Origin: CAYJGJ01 sp964367585
GTDB taxonomy: Bacteria; Bacillota; Clostridia; Peptostreptococcales; Anaerovoracaceae
Direction: 5' to 3'
Assembly: GCA_964367585.1 (NCBI GenBank)
Contig: CAYIYH010000004.1
Span: 62,001-126,000, forward strand
Length of the DNA: 64,000 nt
The notes beneath the pieces were generated by a model. It was not told the origin of the DNA and did no database searches. It saw nothing but the letters and a program-made list of their open reading frames with translations. This document shows, in pieces, positions 44,447 to 54,618 of the stretch. The number at the start of each line of letters is the position of its first letter. Position 1 is the stretch's first letter. The translations under genes and the position numbers were made by a program.

Positions 44447-45133
44447 ATGGAAAGAATGAATGTAAATCCTACTCGCATGATGCTCACCAGCCTCAAGAAA
44501 CGACTTAAAACTGCAACGAGGGGACATAAACTCATGAAAGATAAGCGAGACGAGCTTATGAAGGAGTTTTTGGAAACAGCAAGACAAACTGGGCGACTTA
44601 GAGTAGAAGTAGAAAAAGAATTAGAACATATGTATAAGAGTTTTTCTGTAGCAAGTGCTGTAATGAGCGGGGAAGTTATGGAAGAGGCTTTAATGTATCC
44701 TGTTCAAGGTGTTACATTGAATGTTTCAAAAAAGAACATTATGAGTGTCGATGTTCCTGTATTTTCATTTACGACTAAGGTTGCAGATGAGAGCGAAATA
44801 TATCCATATGGATTTGCAAATACATCGGGAGAGCTCGACAGTGCCGTATATGAATTATCTCATATTTTTCCGCTACTACTTGAATTGGCGGCAAAAGAAA
44901 AAGAAACATTTTTGATAGCAATTGAGTTAGAGAAAACAAGAAGAAGAGTAAATGCATTAGAGTATGTAATGATTCCTCGCCTCCAAATGACAATTAGATA
45001 CATCAAGATGAAATTAGACGAAAACGAGAGAGGAAATCAAACTAGACTGATGAAAGTTAAAGAAATGATGCTCCAAGAGTTAATTGAGGAAAAGCGAGAG
45101 TTTACCAATAAGGCTATTGATAATTATTCTTAA
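44447..45133 (+). CDS. ntpD: V-type ATPase central-stalk subunit D
   Basis: The 228-residue rotor shaft subunit, mostly coiled coil. The N-terminus MERMNVNPTRMMLTSLKKRL and the C-terminal RRRVNALEYVMIPRLQMTI are strong family signatures. It is last in the operon and followed by a long hairpin terminator. Confidence 0.95.
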   Translation: MERMNVNPTRMMLTSLKKRLKTATRGHKLMKDKRDELMKEFLETARQTGRLRVEVEKELEHMYKSFSVASAVMSGEVMEEALMYPVQGVTLNVSKKNIMSVDVPVFSFTTKVADESEIYPYGFANTSGELDSAVYELSHIFPLLLELAAKEKETFLIAIELEKTRRRVNALEYVMIPRLQMTIRYIKMKLDENERGNQTRLMKVKEMMLQELIEEKREFTNKAIDNYS

Positions 45134-45190
45134 TTGCAGGAAACGGATTATTTGCCGGATAAAATTTTGATTAGATTATTCATCGAAATG

Positions 45191-45234
45191 AAAAAGGGAA
45201 TAAACATGTCAGTAATGTTTATTCCCTTTTTTGA
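45191..45234. terminator. Long bidirectional terminator
   Basis: AAAAAGGGAATAAACAT (45191-45207) and ATGTTTATTCCCTTTTT (45215-45231) form a perfect 17-bp stem with a 7-base loop, with A and T runs at both ends. It separates the convergent V-ATPase operon and EAL gene. Confidence 0.95.
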
Positions 45235-45325
45235 ACGATATGCAACATGCTCTAACAGTTATATTCGAGCATAATGGACTGTTTATCTAAAACGAAATAT
45301 AATTAGATATGAAATAGGAGAAATA

Positions 45326-48300
45326 TTATTCATGGATCTTATATTGTATGCTATCGTCTGTAAGAATACTTTGTAATACTTCGTCCGCTTTTTTGTATAC
45401 TGTATCAAAGTCATCTCCATGTTCTGGATACAGGGAAATTCCTATTTTTGTATTAATCACAAACTCATTGCCTTTAATAGAGTATGTTCTATTCAGTGAA
45501 TTACATAGTTCTAATGCTTTGCTTTTCACGAAGTCAATTGTATTGTAATTATTGATGAATACATAGAATTTTTCTTCGCTTGCCCTGCCGACAATATCGG
45601 TAGATCTAAACGTGTTTCTTAAAACAAGACCTACTTCCCTCAAGAATTTATCAGAATCATTTGGATCCGAAATGGAGTTAAGTTGGACAAAATTATTAAT
45701 ATTCACTAAGAAAAATGCACCTGTATTATTGTTGTCTGAGTAGTTTTCGATAGTAGATATTCGCAGATAATTTCGTATGTATCTTTCAGTCGCCTGCTTA
45801 CTATATAGGACTGTAAGTGGATCTTCTTCTGATTTGACTCTCAATATATCAGTTTCAAGTTTATGTATAAGAGGCTTAGATATGCTACCTAAAAGTTTAT
45901 AAGAATTCTTCTTTTTGTCATAGTATGTATCACAGTTAAACGTATGCCAAATTCTATTTGAATCGGATAGCGTAACACAGAATTCTCCATCGACTTTGCC
46001 TGAGTTTGGATTTATTTCTTTGAGTTTGCTCGAAAAAGCATCGAATTGTTCCGTTGCGACTTTGGATTCCACGAAGTTGTCAATGGATTCCGGGATATTA
46101 TACCTATCTGCAAAGTTCTTGGAGAATCGAATGTTTCCCTTTGATATGTCATAGTCAAAGAAAGCACTGTCGGTTAGTGTAACTATATTAGAAATAAACG
46201 CTCTTTCATCCCGAAGATCTTCAGATATTTTTACATAATCAGAAATATCAATGATCGAAAAGTATATTCGCTTTAGCCCATTTTCATTTATTATCATTTT
46301 CCCGTTAAACTTGATTCTTATTACATTTCCATCCTTGGTGGTATGTCTAACTGAGAATTCGACAGGAGCAAACGGGTCTCTTCGCATTTGTCTTTTGAAG
46401 TACAAAGACCATAATCGTCTACTATTTTTATCCAATAATCCAATTCCTTCATTATTGAATAGATCACGTACATCTTCTCTAGTATATCCTATCACATCAA
46501 AAAAGTAGTCGTTAGCTTCAATAATAGTAAACGAGTTGTTAGCTTCAATTATCAGTAATCCGCAAGTTGCAAACATACTTGCAAATCTAATATCATTAAT
46601 GTTTCGAATTACACGTTTCTCATTATCACCTATGTACTTGTTTAACAATAGCGTATCTCTATACTTATCTTCAAATTCATGTATTGGCATCGGGCGAGCG
46701 TATAAGTAACCTTGGATTGCATCGCAATTCATGGATTTGAGAAGATCCGCTTGTTTTTGAGTTTCGATTCCCTCCGCGACTACATACATTCCGAGATTGT
46801 GAGCCATTTTAACTATACTATCGATGAGCATGTCGTCCCTGCGTTCATTTTTACCACCTACAAAGAAACTTCTGTCCATTTTTAGGGTGTCAACATTGAG
46901 ATTTTTAAGCATGCTAAGTGAGGAGTATCCCGATCCAAAATCGTCTATTGAAATTTTAAATTTATTTTCCCTCAAGTCCGCAAAGAGTTTCTCAATAGCA
47001 AAGTCTTGTTCAATTGTAGTTGATTCAGTTAATTCAACTTCAATATACTCATGAGGAACTGAATATTTATCAACAATTGCAACTAGATCATCAACGAAAT
47101 ATGGATTTATTAAATTGATTCTAGAGCAATTAACAGAAACTGGTATTGGATTGATCCCTTGATTAATCCAATTTTGTATTATAGTACAAACTGTTTCTAT
47201 TATATATTTGTCAAGGTCTACAATAAAGCCATTTTTTTCAAATAAAGGAATAAAGTCATTTGGAAAGATCATGTTCCCATCTGGTTCAATCCAGCGCACT
47301 AAAGCTTCTGCACCAACAAGTTTATTTTCGTGTGTGCTGAATTTAGGCTGTAAATATACTTTATAATCATTATTTTCAAGCGCAAGATTCATCTTCTTAG
47401 TGATTAGAGATTCCATTTGGAGGTTCTTTTTGAAAGCTTCATCATAGTCGCAAATAAATTCCCCTTTTGTTTCTCTAGCTCGTGCATGCGCAAGGTTAAC
47501 TTTTGACATGATATCATCGTAATCAGTTTCTCCATGTTCTATTGTGTATCTTCCAATTTTATAAGTAGCAGGATAACCAGTAAGTTCTGGGACATATTTA
47601 TCAAAGAAAGATTCTACAGGTCCAATTAGATTATTAATATCCTCTAAGAATCCATTTCCAGAAAATAATACGAATCTATCACCAGATATTCTGGATAATA
47701 TAAGTGTTGGTTCATTAAATGACTTCGCAAAAGGCAAAAATGCTTTGAGTGTTTTGTCTCCCACATCATATCCAAACATTTCATTTATTGCCTTAAAGTT
47801 ATCAATATCAAAAATGATTATTGAGTATAAATCGTTCTTATTTTTTTTGAGTATATTTGTAACATCTTCTCTCAGCTTAGTTGAGTTGGGTAAGCCAGTT
47901 AATCTGTCAAAATAGGCTGTATTGAACAGTATTTTTTTTGATTTCCACTGAGAATATGTGGCAAAAAATACAAGAATTATTATTGCCCAAAAAGTGATAA
48001 TGCCTGTAGCTTTTGAGTATTTAGTTGTATCCAAGAGAAGTGGATTAATTGTATCTATATATGCATTTAAGATAAGAGTCAAATTTGTATTTTCAATTGG
48101 ATAATAGCTCGCGACTTTTGATTCATCGTTAAAGTCATAGTATATTCCACCGCTTATTCCGTGTGTAATGTCCAGAGAGACATTTTCAATATCTCTTTCT
48201 TCAAGTACGTTTAGTATATCATCGGGAAATCTAGAATTTAATACGTGTTCAGATTTAGTAGAAGAAATTATATTTAGATCTTTATCAATTATTACTTTAT

Positions 48301-48862
48301 CATCTAGTATGGAGCTTCCATGCGATGCATTTTCAAAGATACCGTAGAAATAAACTTCGTTATATAGTATACCAATAGTGTTATTTTCGGACATTATGGG
48401 GAAATAGATGTAAAAACCTATTCCACTGGCATCATTTGTCAACAGTGAGTCTATTGTGGTGATACTATTTTCAAAAGAATATAAAAAGTTATCATCGCTA
48501 GAGAAATCGCGCACGTCATTATATAGAGAAGTTCCCTCACCAGTTAGTTCAATAAAGTGGTAGCTGTATGCATATGCTTCTTGAGGGATTATTTCGAGTA
48601 CCTTAGAAAAATTAGAAGAAGTTACATCGTTTTGAACAATATAGTCTGCAATAGAAGATAATTCATTAATCGAATCTTCTATTTGCCGCTCAATAATATA
48701 TTCGAAATTTAATCCTGTTTGGTACAATTCATCTAAAGATGATTTTTTTACTGCGGTATTTAAATTAATATCTGATATGTTTATTAGGACCGCGATAATT
48801 ACAATTATTAAAGTTACTACTGTATTTACAAATATTCTCGAACTAAAAATGCTCTTTCGCAT
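45326..48862 (-). CDS. Membrane-bound cyclic-di-GMP phosphodiesterase, sensor-GGDEF(degenerate)-EAL-PAS-GGDEF(degenerate)
   Basis: A 1178-residue protein with a membrane segment near residues 12-35, an approximately 250-residue external sensor region and a second membrane segment at about 285-305. A first GGDEF domain (about 390) reads SGDRF, so it is inactive for synthesis. The EAL domain (about 500-740) has EALVRW, VNCSRIN, VELTEST, DDFGSGYSSL and AEGIETQ, all catalytic residues visible, so it should break cyclic-di-GMP. A PAS domain (about 765-880) and a second degenerate GGDEF (ASEEKF at about 1090) follow. ATG 48862 has AGGAG seven bases upstream; the ATG at 48901 does not. Confidence 0.88.
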   Translation of the reverse strand: MRKSIFSSRIFVNTVVTLIIVIIAVLINISDINLNTAVKKSSLDELYQTGLNFEYIIERQIEDSINELSSIADYIVQNDVTSSNFSKVLEIIPQEAYAYSYHFIELTGEGTSLYNDVRDFSSDDNFLYSFENSITTIDSLLTNDASGIGFYIYFPIMSENNTIGILYNEVYFYGIFENASHGSSILDDKVIIDKDLNIISSTKSEHVLNSRFPDDILNVLEERDIENVSLDITHGISGGIYYDFNDESKVASYYPIENTNLTLILNAYIDTINPLLLDTTKYSKATGIITFWAIIILVFFATYSQWKSKKILFNTAYFDRLTGLPNSTKLREDVTNILKKNKNDLYSIIIFDIDNFKAINEMFGYDVGDKTLKAFLPFAKSFNEPTLILSRISGDRFVLFSGNGFLEDINNLIGPVESFFDKYVPELTGYPATYKIGRYTIEHGETDYDDIMSKVNLAHARARETKGEFICDYDEAFKKNLQMESLITKKMNLALENNDYKVYLQPKFSTHENKLVGAEALVRWIEPDGNMIFPNDFIPLFEKNGFIVDLDKYIIETVCTIIQNWINQGINPIPVSVNCSRINLINPYFVDDLVAIVDKYSVPHEYIEVELTESTTIEQDFAIEKLFADLRENKFKISIDDFGSGYSSLSMLKNLNVDTLKMDRSFFVGGKNERRDDMLIDSIVKMAHNLGMYVVAEGIETQKQADLLKSMNCDAIQGYLYARPMPIHEFEDKYRDTLLLNKYIGDNEKRVIRNINDIRFASMFATCGLLIIEANNSFTIIEANDYFFDVIGYTREDVRDLFNNEGIGLLDKNSRRLWSLYFKRQMRRDPFAPVEFSVRHTTKDGNVIRIKFNGKMIINENGLKRIYFSIIDISDYVKISEDLRDERAFISNIVTLTDSAFFDYDISKGNIRFSKNFADRYNIPESIDNFVESKVATEQFDAFSSKLKEINPNSGKVDGEFCVTLSDSNRIWHTFNCDTYYDKKKNSYKLLGSISKPLIHKLETDILRVKSEEDPLTVLYSKQATERYIRNYLRISTIENYSDNNNTGAFFLVNINNFVQLNSISDPNDSDKFLREVGLVLRNTFRSTDIVGRASEEKFYVFINNYNTIDFVKSKALELCNSLNRTYSIKGNEFVINTKIGISLYPEHGDDFDTVYKKADEVLQSILTDDSIQYKIHE

Positions 48863-49300
48863 ATATTTCTCCTGCTTCAAAATATAAATAACTCTACTCA
48901 TCGCAAAATATGTTAATAAGTATTAATTAATGTATAAATATATACATAGATACACATTATAATTATATCAAGTAAAAAATAAAAATCAAGAGAAATAAAG
49001 AAATATAGTAATGTAAGGAGAATTATAAAATTAAATATCGTACTAAATAACATTTCTTTTCTTATAAACCACCCAGTGTAAAAATATTCCTGTAAAAATA
49101 AGAAACTAAGATTCTAAATATTGAATTTTGTTTCATTTTTAATAGCTTTGGAAATAAGTATATGATATAATAGGTTGCAACAAAATTGGATCGTATTACG
49201 CGATAAAGCTAGATGTGATAATTCATAGAGTTTAGAGTAGATACGATGTTTTATTTCGGGAGAGGAGATACTCATTATAATTATATAATGTTTTAAGATT
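48863..49300. other. AT-rich divergent intergenic region
   Basis: This 438-base gap separates the divergent phosphodiesterase and channel genes. On the minus strand TTGATA (48966-48971) and TATGTA (48943-48948) at 17 bases are a possible promoter for the phosphodiesterase. On the plus strand TGATATAAT (49163-49171) is an extended -10 for the channel gene. No gene, structured RNA or repeat was recognised in the rest. Confidence 0.4.
49163..49171 (+). promoter_or_regulatory. Extended -10 promoter of channel gene
   Basis: TGATATAAT is a TGnTATAAT extended -10. It would give a leader of about 125 bases before ATG 49301. A good -35 is not seen. Confidence 0.45.
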
Positions 49301-51154
49301 ATGAAAAAATACACAGTGAAAGAACGAATACAATATAAATTTGATAACGTTATGTCAAAGGGCAGTATTGCGCTTATCGGAATCCTATTTTCAATTACAG
49401 TAACAGTAGCGGTAGTTGCTGCGATTTTTTTACGTATTGTAACTGAGGGTAATAATTCTTTTTCCGAAAATGTGTGGACAAGCGTAATGCACATCATCGA
49501 TCCGGGAACTATTACAGGGGCTGAGACGAGCGATAGACCATTTATATTATTAATGACAATAGCTACAATATGTGGGATATTTGTAACAAGCATATTGATT
49601 GGTATTGTCAATTCTGGATTTGAAAGTAAATTAGCTACACTAAAAAAAGGTAATTCTAAAGTAATTGAAAAAAATCATACTGTAATATTGGGATTCAATA
49701 AGAATATTTATACTCTTATTTCGGAGCTCATCATTGCAAACGAAAACCATAAGAACTCTACCATTTTAATTCTATCTTCCGAGGATAAGGAAACAATTGA
49801 GGGGCTACTACAATCGAACATTAAAGACTTTAAGACAACTAAGGTTATATGCAGAACTGGTAACATTACAGAAATGACAATGTTAAAAAATTGCGCCCTT
49901 GAAGATTGCAAGCAAATAATAATAAATGAAGAAGACGATTATGTTACAGTTAAGTCGTTGTTATGTGTCAATAACTATTTAAAAGAAAACTGCGATTCAC
50001 AAAGATACCCACATGTTGCATGTGCCGTATATAGCGTAGAATGTGCAGAAGTCGTAAAGGTTATTTCTATGAATAATATAGAGGCAATACATGTAGGAGA
50101 TTCTATATCACGAATCATCGCACAAACTTGCAGACAACCAGGACTTTCCGAAGTATTGGTTGAATTTTTTGACTTTGACGGAGACGAAATATACTTCGAG
50201 AACTTTAAGGAGTTAGGTGGGCAAAAATTTGGAGATTGTTTGAATGTCTTCGAAAAGGCAGTTGTGTTAGGATACAAAAGGAATGAAGAAATATTCTTAG
50301 ATCCTGATATGGAAACAATACTAGAAGAGGAAGATCTTTTGATACTTCTTGTGGAAGACGATGGTGCAGCTAAGGTTGGAAAACAAAGGGAAATCGATAT
50401 TGATAACCTCAAGGTAGAGCCTACAGACGAAAATAGACCCGAGAATATACTTATAGTCGGGCAAAATGCGCTTCTCAGGAGAGTCATACTGGAGTTAGAT
50501 ATCTTTCTGCCTGCCGGATCCAAAATATTGCTAGCAGATATGGAAATAAAGGAAGAATTTAAAAAAATCGCCGAAGAATTGAAGAATGTAAAAATGACAC
50601 ATCAAGAGGTAGATACGACCACTAGATCTGAATTGGAGAAACTATTAATCAGTGATGAATTTAAATATATCGTGTTGCTGAGCGATGACGAAATCGAAAA
50701 AGATCTTTCGGACTCTCAATCTTTGATGAAACTTATTCATTTAAGAGACATCTCGGAGAAAAACAAAAAATCTTATACTATTACTAGTGAAATGAAGTTA
50801 GTTGAAAATCAAAGACTTGCAAAAATTGCTAAGGCGAATGATTTAGTCGTTGGTTCTAATATAATTAATCTTATGATAGCGCAAGTTGCGGAGAATAGAC
50901 ATCTTGCCAGTGTATTTAGTGAAATTCTCTCAGAGGAAGGTTCCGAAGTGTATATTAGAAGTGCAAAAAATTATGTGGTTACAGATGTCCAACTAGACTT
51001 TTATCAATTAACAGAAATAATGAAGCATCATGGAGAAATTGCGATAGGATATAAGAAACAGGTAGAGGAGGGGTATGAAATAATAATGAACCCGTTAAAA
51101 TCAAAGCAATTTATATTGACAAAAGAGGACAGCATCATAACATTATCTCAGTAA
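49301..51154 (+). CDS. CASTOR/POLLUX-type ion channel
   Basis: A 617-residue protein with two membrane segments (residues about 20-47 and 84-110) flanking a pore-helix region with HIIDPGTITG, as in the CASTOR/POLLUX/SYM8 family of cation channels. The rest is two RCK-like nucleotide-binding regions: HTVILGFNKNIYTLISELI after the membrane part and ENILIVGQNALLRRVILELD near residue 385. Such channels carry K+ or other cations. The ribosome site is weak (TTTTAAGATT). It is followed 28 bases later by the MFS gene. Confidence 0.85.
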   Translation: MKKYTVKERIQYKFDNVMSKGSIALIGILFSITVTVAVVAAIFLRIVTEGNNSFSENVWTSVMHIIDPGTITGAETSDRPFILLMTIATICGIFVTSILIGIVNSGFESKLATLKKGNSKVIEKNHTVILGFNKNIYTLISELIIANENHKNSTILILSSEDKETIEGLLQSNIKDFKTTKVICRTGNITEMTMLKNCALEDCKQIIINEEDDYVTVKSLLCVNNYLKENCDSQRYPHVACAVYSVECAEVVKVISMNNIEAIHVGDSISRIIAQTCRQPGLSEVLVEFFDFDGDEIYFENFKELGGQKFGDCLNVFEKAVVLGYKRNEEIFLDPDMETILEEEDLLILLVEDDGAAKVGKQREIDIDNLKVEPTDENRPENILIVGQNALLRRVILELDIFLPAGSKILLADMEIKEEFKKIAEELKNVKMTHQEVDTTTRSELEKLLISDEFKYIVLLSDDEIEKDLSDSQSLMKLIHLRDISEKNKKSYTITSEMKLVENQRLAKIAKANDLVVGSNIINLMIAQVAENRHLASVFSEILSEEGSEVYIRSAKNYVVTDVQLDFYQLTEIMKHHGEIAIGYKKQVEEGYEIIMNPLKSKQFILTKEDSIITLSQ

Positions 51155-51182
51155 TTTATAAAAAAAGAAAGTAGAACGAACC

Positions 51183-52490
51183 GTGACAATGAACAGAGAA
51201 ATAGTAATGAAAAAAAGGAATTACGTACTAGTCGCTGCGGTATTTACCCAGCTTTGTGTGGGAATAGCAAATTTATGGAGCATATTTCAAAATGGAATAG
51301 CTGAGAAATTATTTGCAGGAGACAATGCAGCTGCAGGCTTTTGCTTTTCAATTAGTATACTAATGCTTGGTATAGGAGGAATGATAGGAAGTAGGATAGA
51401 GAAACGTTTTTCGATAAAAGTTACGATTATGACTGGTGGCTGTCTATTGACTTTAGGATTCATTTTATCTTCTTTTATAACATCCGAAAATCCGGAATTG
51501 ATCTGGATTACGTATGGTGTAATCGTTGGGCTAGGCTGTGGGTTACCATACTCTCCATGTATAGCCTGCGTGCAGAGGTGGTTTCCTGACAAAAAAGGAT
51601 TAGTTACAGGTATTATAGTCGCCTCTCTAGGAAGTTGTGCTATTGTTTTCGCACCGATTTTAGAATTCTTCATATCGCATTTTGGCGGTCCAGGAGTAGG
51701 GGAACAAGACACATTTTTAGCAATCAGTGCAATCTTTGTGATCGTTTGCACCCTTTGTGCAATAGTGATAGATAATCCTAAAGGAGATGCTTTTGAATAT
51801 ATATCAAACTTAGCGTCCCCAAAAACTACTAGTAATCCTTCATCTAATCAAGCGAGCCCAAATAAGACAGTTGTGAATAACCCTATTGATTATTCGACAA
51901 GCGAAATGCTTAGAAAAAAAGAATTTTATTTCATCGCCTTGACTTTTATCCTTGGGTGCCTAGGTGGATTGATGATCATAGCATTTGCAAAGCCATATGC
52001 GATAGGGAAGGGGTTGGACGAAACAGCAAGTGTAATAGTAATGTTAGTTTCAATCTTTAACGCATGTGGGAGATTGCTATGGGGGAAGATTTCAGATAAG
52101 ATTGGAAGAATCAGAACAATAATAATAATACTGCTAAGCACGGCTATCATTTCATTCTTAATTCCTCTAAGCAGTGGATTTACATTGTACATTACACTAT
52201 CACTTATTGGGTTCCTATATGGCGGGTTGCTGACGAGCTTTCCTGCGCTTACAGCGGATGTATTCGGTGTAAAAAATATGTCTAATAACTATGGTGTGAT
52301 GTTGATTTCTTTTGGAATAAGTGCCATAGTATCGTCTCAAATAGCAGGATACTATAAGAATATAGCGGTAGATAATATAGATTTGATGTCACCCGCATTT
52401 GTCATAGCTGCACTTAGTGCAGTTATCGCTGCAGGGATTATGGTGATATTAAGTGTAACATTAAAAAATAGAAATACTAAAATAACTTGA
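51183..52490 (+). CDS. MFS transporter, OFA (oxalate/formate antiporter) family
   Basis: A 435-residue major facilitator with about 12 hydrophobic segments. The first-segment motif TQLCVGIANLWSIFQNGI, LLTLGFILSSF and GLGCGLPYSPCIACVQRWFPDKKG are typical of the OFA family, which exchange small carboxylates. The central loop (about residues 203-235) is Ser/Asn/Pro-rich. The start is uncertain: GTG 51183 has no strong site, and ATG 51207 lies after AGAGAAATAGTA. The substrate is unknown. Confidence 0.85.
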   Translation: MTMNREIVMKKRNYVLVAAVFTQLCVGIANLWSIFQNGIAEKLFAGDNAAAGFCFSISILMLGIGGMIGSRIEKRFSIKVTIMTGGCLLTLGFILSSFITSENPELIWITYGVIVGLGCGLPYSPCIACVQRWFPDKKGLVTGIIVASLGSCAIVFAPILEFFISHFGGPGVGEQDTFLAISAIFVIVCTLCAIVIDNPKGDAFEYISNLASPKTTSNPSSNQASPNKTVVNNPIDYSTSEMLRKKEFYFIALTFILGCLGGLMIIAFAKPYAIGKGLDETASVIVMLVSIFNACGRLLWGKISDKIGRIRTIIIILLSTAIISFLIPLSSGFTLYITLSLIGFLYGGLLTSFPALTADVFGVKNMSNNYGVMLISFGISAIVSSQIAGYYKNIAVDNIDLMSPAFVIAALSAVIAAGIMVILSVTLKNRNTKIT

Positions 52491-52719
52491 TAAACTAGCA
52501 CATTAAACTAAAAAAGTGGAATAAATATGTGCAACTACAATAAATGTATAAATGGTAAATATTCAGTTTACAATGCGGACAAAAAAATATATACTAATTA
52601 TAGAAATATAAACAAATACACCGTATTTGTTTAAGAATAGCAAAAAGAAATATGTCATGATAATACAAAATTTAATTTATAATTAACGAACAAATTACAT
52701 TAGTAAGGAAGGAAAATCT

Positions 52720-54003
52720 ATGGAAACAAAATTTATATCAAAGGAAAATGACAAAGTTACGTTCGAAATGAACTTCACAAGTGAGGAGTTTGAAAACGCG
52801 CAAATTGCAGCCTACAAAGCAAACAAAGGCAAGTTTTCGATCCCTGGATTTAGAAAAGGTAAGGCACCGAGAGGAATAATCGAGAAACAATACGGTGAGG
52901 GTGTTTTCTTTGATGATGCAATTAATGATTTGTTTTCTGACAACTATACAGCAGCAATCAACGAGCTTAACTTGGAAGTAATAGACAGACCTAATGCAAC
53001 TTTTGGAGAAATTGAAAAAGGTAAAGATTTATTAATAACAATTACTGTTTCGACTTTTCCAATTATCGAAGTAAAAGATTATAAGGGTGTTAAAATCGAA
53101 AAAGTGAGCGCTGATATTAATAAAGAAGACGTTGCTAATGAGATAGCTGGTATGCAAAAAAGGAATGCTAGAATAGCTTCGGTAGAAAGAGCTGCAAAAG
53201 AAGGAGACACTGTTTTACTTGATTATTCCGGATTTGTAGGAGATGATCAATTCGATGGGGGAACTGCGACAGAACAAGAACTAAAATTGGGTTCGAACAC
53301 TTTCATCCCTGGATTTGAAGAACAATTGATTGGTGTGTCTGCGGGAGAATCAAAAGATGTAATGGTCACATTTCCTGAGGAATATCATTCCGATGACCTC
53401 GCAGGAAAAGAAGCTATTTTCAAATGCAAGGTGCATGATGTAAAAGAAGAGCAACTGCCTGAGCTTGACGACGAATTTGCAAAGGATGTCAGCGAATATG
53501 AAACTATGGATGAACTAAAGGCATCTATAGAAGAAAAATTAGAAAAAAGAGCGAAACAAGAAGCGGATACGGCTATGCGTGATAAAATAGTTGAAGAAAT
53601 TTCTTTAAAAAATGAGTACACTCCTCCGACTGTTATGGTTGATGACGAGATATATTCTTTGATACGAGATATGGATACACAACTTAGACATCAAGGCTTG
53701 CAGTTAGAACAATATTTGAAGTTTATGAATAAAGATATCAATGATTTTGTTGAAGAGCAAAGAGAGGGTGCGGCAGCAAAAGTAAAAGCAAAAGTATTAT
53801 TAGTTTCTATTGCAGATAAAGAAAAAATAGAAATAAACGACGAGGACTTGAATTTAGAACTATCCACAATCGCTGACGCTTACAAGAATACTGTAGAAGA
53901 AGTAAAAGAAATGTTTGGAGAAGAGGGTCTAAAACTGTTCATGAAAGACATTAGGGTCAAGAAGACAATCGATTTCTTATTTGATAATGCAAAAATTAAA
54001 TAA
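52720..54003 (+). CDS. tig: Trigger factor
   Basis: Ribosome-associated chaperone and prolyl isomerase of 427 residues. The ribosome-docking signature GFRKGKAPRGIIEKQYG is at about residue 44. An FKBP-type domain covers about 150-240 (VLLDYSGFVGDDQFDGG, FIPGFEEQLIGVSAGE), and the rest is the chaperone C-terminal arm. AAGGAAGGAAAA precedes ATG 52720. It heads a proteostasis cluster with clpP, clpX and lon. Confidence 0.96.
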   Translation: METKFISKENDKVTFEMNFTSEEFENAQIAAYKANKGKFSIPGFRKGKAPRGIIEKQYGEGVFFDDAINDLFSDNYTAAINELNLEVIDRPNATFGEIEKGKDLLITITVSTFPIIEVKDYKGVKIEKVSADINKEDVANEIAGMQKRNARIASVERAAKEGDTVLLDYSGFVGDDQFDGGTATEQELKLGSNTFIPGFEEQLIGVSAGESKDVMVTFPEEYHSDDLAGKEAIFKCKVHDVKEEQLPELDDEFAKDVSEYETMDELKASIEEKLEKRAKQEADTAMRDKIVEEISLKNEYTPPTVMVDDEIYSLIRDMDTQLRHQGLQLEQYLKFMNKDINDFVEEQREGAAAKVKAKVLLVSIADKEKIEINDEDLNLELSTIADAYKNTVEEVKEMFGEEGLKLFMKDIRVKKTIDFLFDNAKIK

Positions 54004-54023
54004 AGTTATACCGGGAGGGCATC

Positions 54024-54617
54024 ATGTCGTTAATACCATATGTAATAGAACAAACTAGCCATGGAGAGAGGTCATACGATATTTATTCGAGACTTTTAAA
54101 GGATCGAATCATCTTTATTGGTGAAGAAATAACAGACCATTTGGCTAGTACTATAGTCGCGCAGCTTTTATTTTTGGAAGCGGAGGATTCAAAAAAAGAA
54201 ATATCGATATATATAAACAGTCCAGGTGGATCTGTTACGTGTGGTATGGCAATATATGATACGATGAAGTATATAAAGGCGCCAGTCTCTACAATTTGTA
54301 TAGGATTTGCTGCAAGCATGGGTGCTTTTTTGTTGGCTGCAGGAGACAAAGGTAAAAGATTTGCACTTCCACATGCTGAAGTAATGATCCATCAACCTTT
54401 GGGGGGAGCCCAAGGTCAAGCTTCTGATATAAAAATACACGCGGATCATATCATTAAGACTCGTGAGAAGTTAAATAAAATTTTGGCTCAAAACACAGGG
54501 CGGGATTTAAAAACTATTGAAAAAGATACCGACAGAGACACATATATGACAGCAGCGGATGCTCTAAAATATGGTATCATAGATGAAATATTAGAAAGTA
54601 AAAAACAAGAGGAATAA
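54024..54617 (+). CDS. clpP: ATP-dependent Clp protease proteolytic subunit
   Basis: A 197-residue serine protease ring subunit. The catalytic Ser97 is in GFAASMGAF, His122 in VMIHQPLGGAQGQ, and the Asp is expected near residue 171. The N-terminal IPYVIEQTSHGERSYDIYSR is typical. Its stop is 2 bases from the clpX start, so both partners are made together. Confidence 0.97.
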   Translation: MSLIPYVIEQTSHGERSYDIYSRLLKDRIIFIGEEITDHLASTIVAQLLFLEAEDSKKEISIYINSPGGSVTCGMAIYDTMKYIKAPVSTICIGFAASMGAFLLAAGDKGKRFALPHAEVMIHQPLGGAQGQASDIKIHADHIIKTREKLNKILAQNTGRDLKTIEKDTDRDTYMTAADALKYGIIDEILESKKQEE

Positions 54618-54618
54618 A

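Noticed and set aside
52491..52719. CtsR or CIRCE heat-shock operator before tig/clp
   Set aside because: Neither GGTCAAA tandem repeats nor the CIRCE inverted repeat was found.
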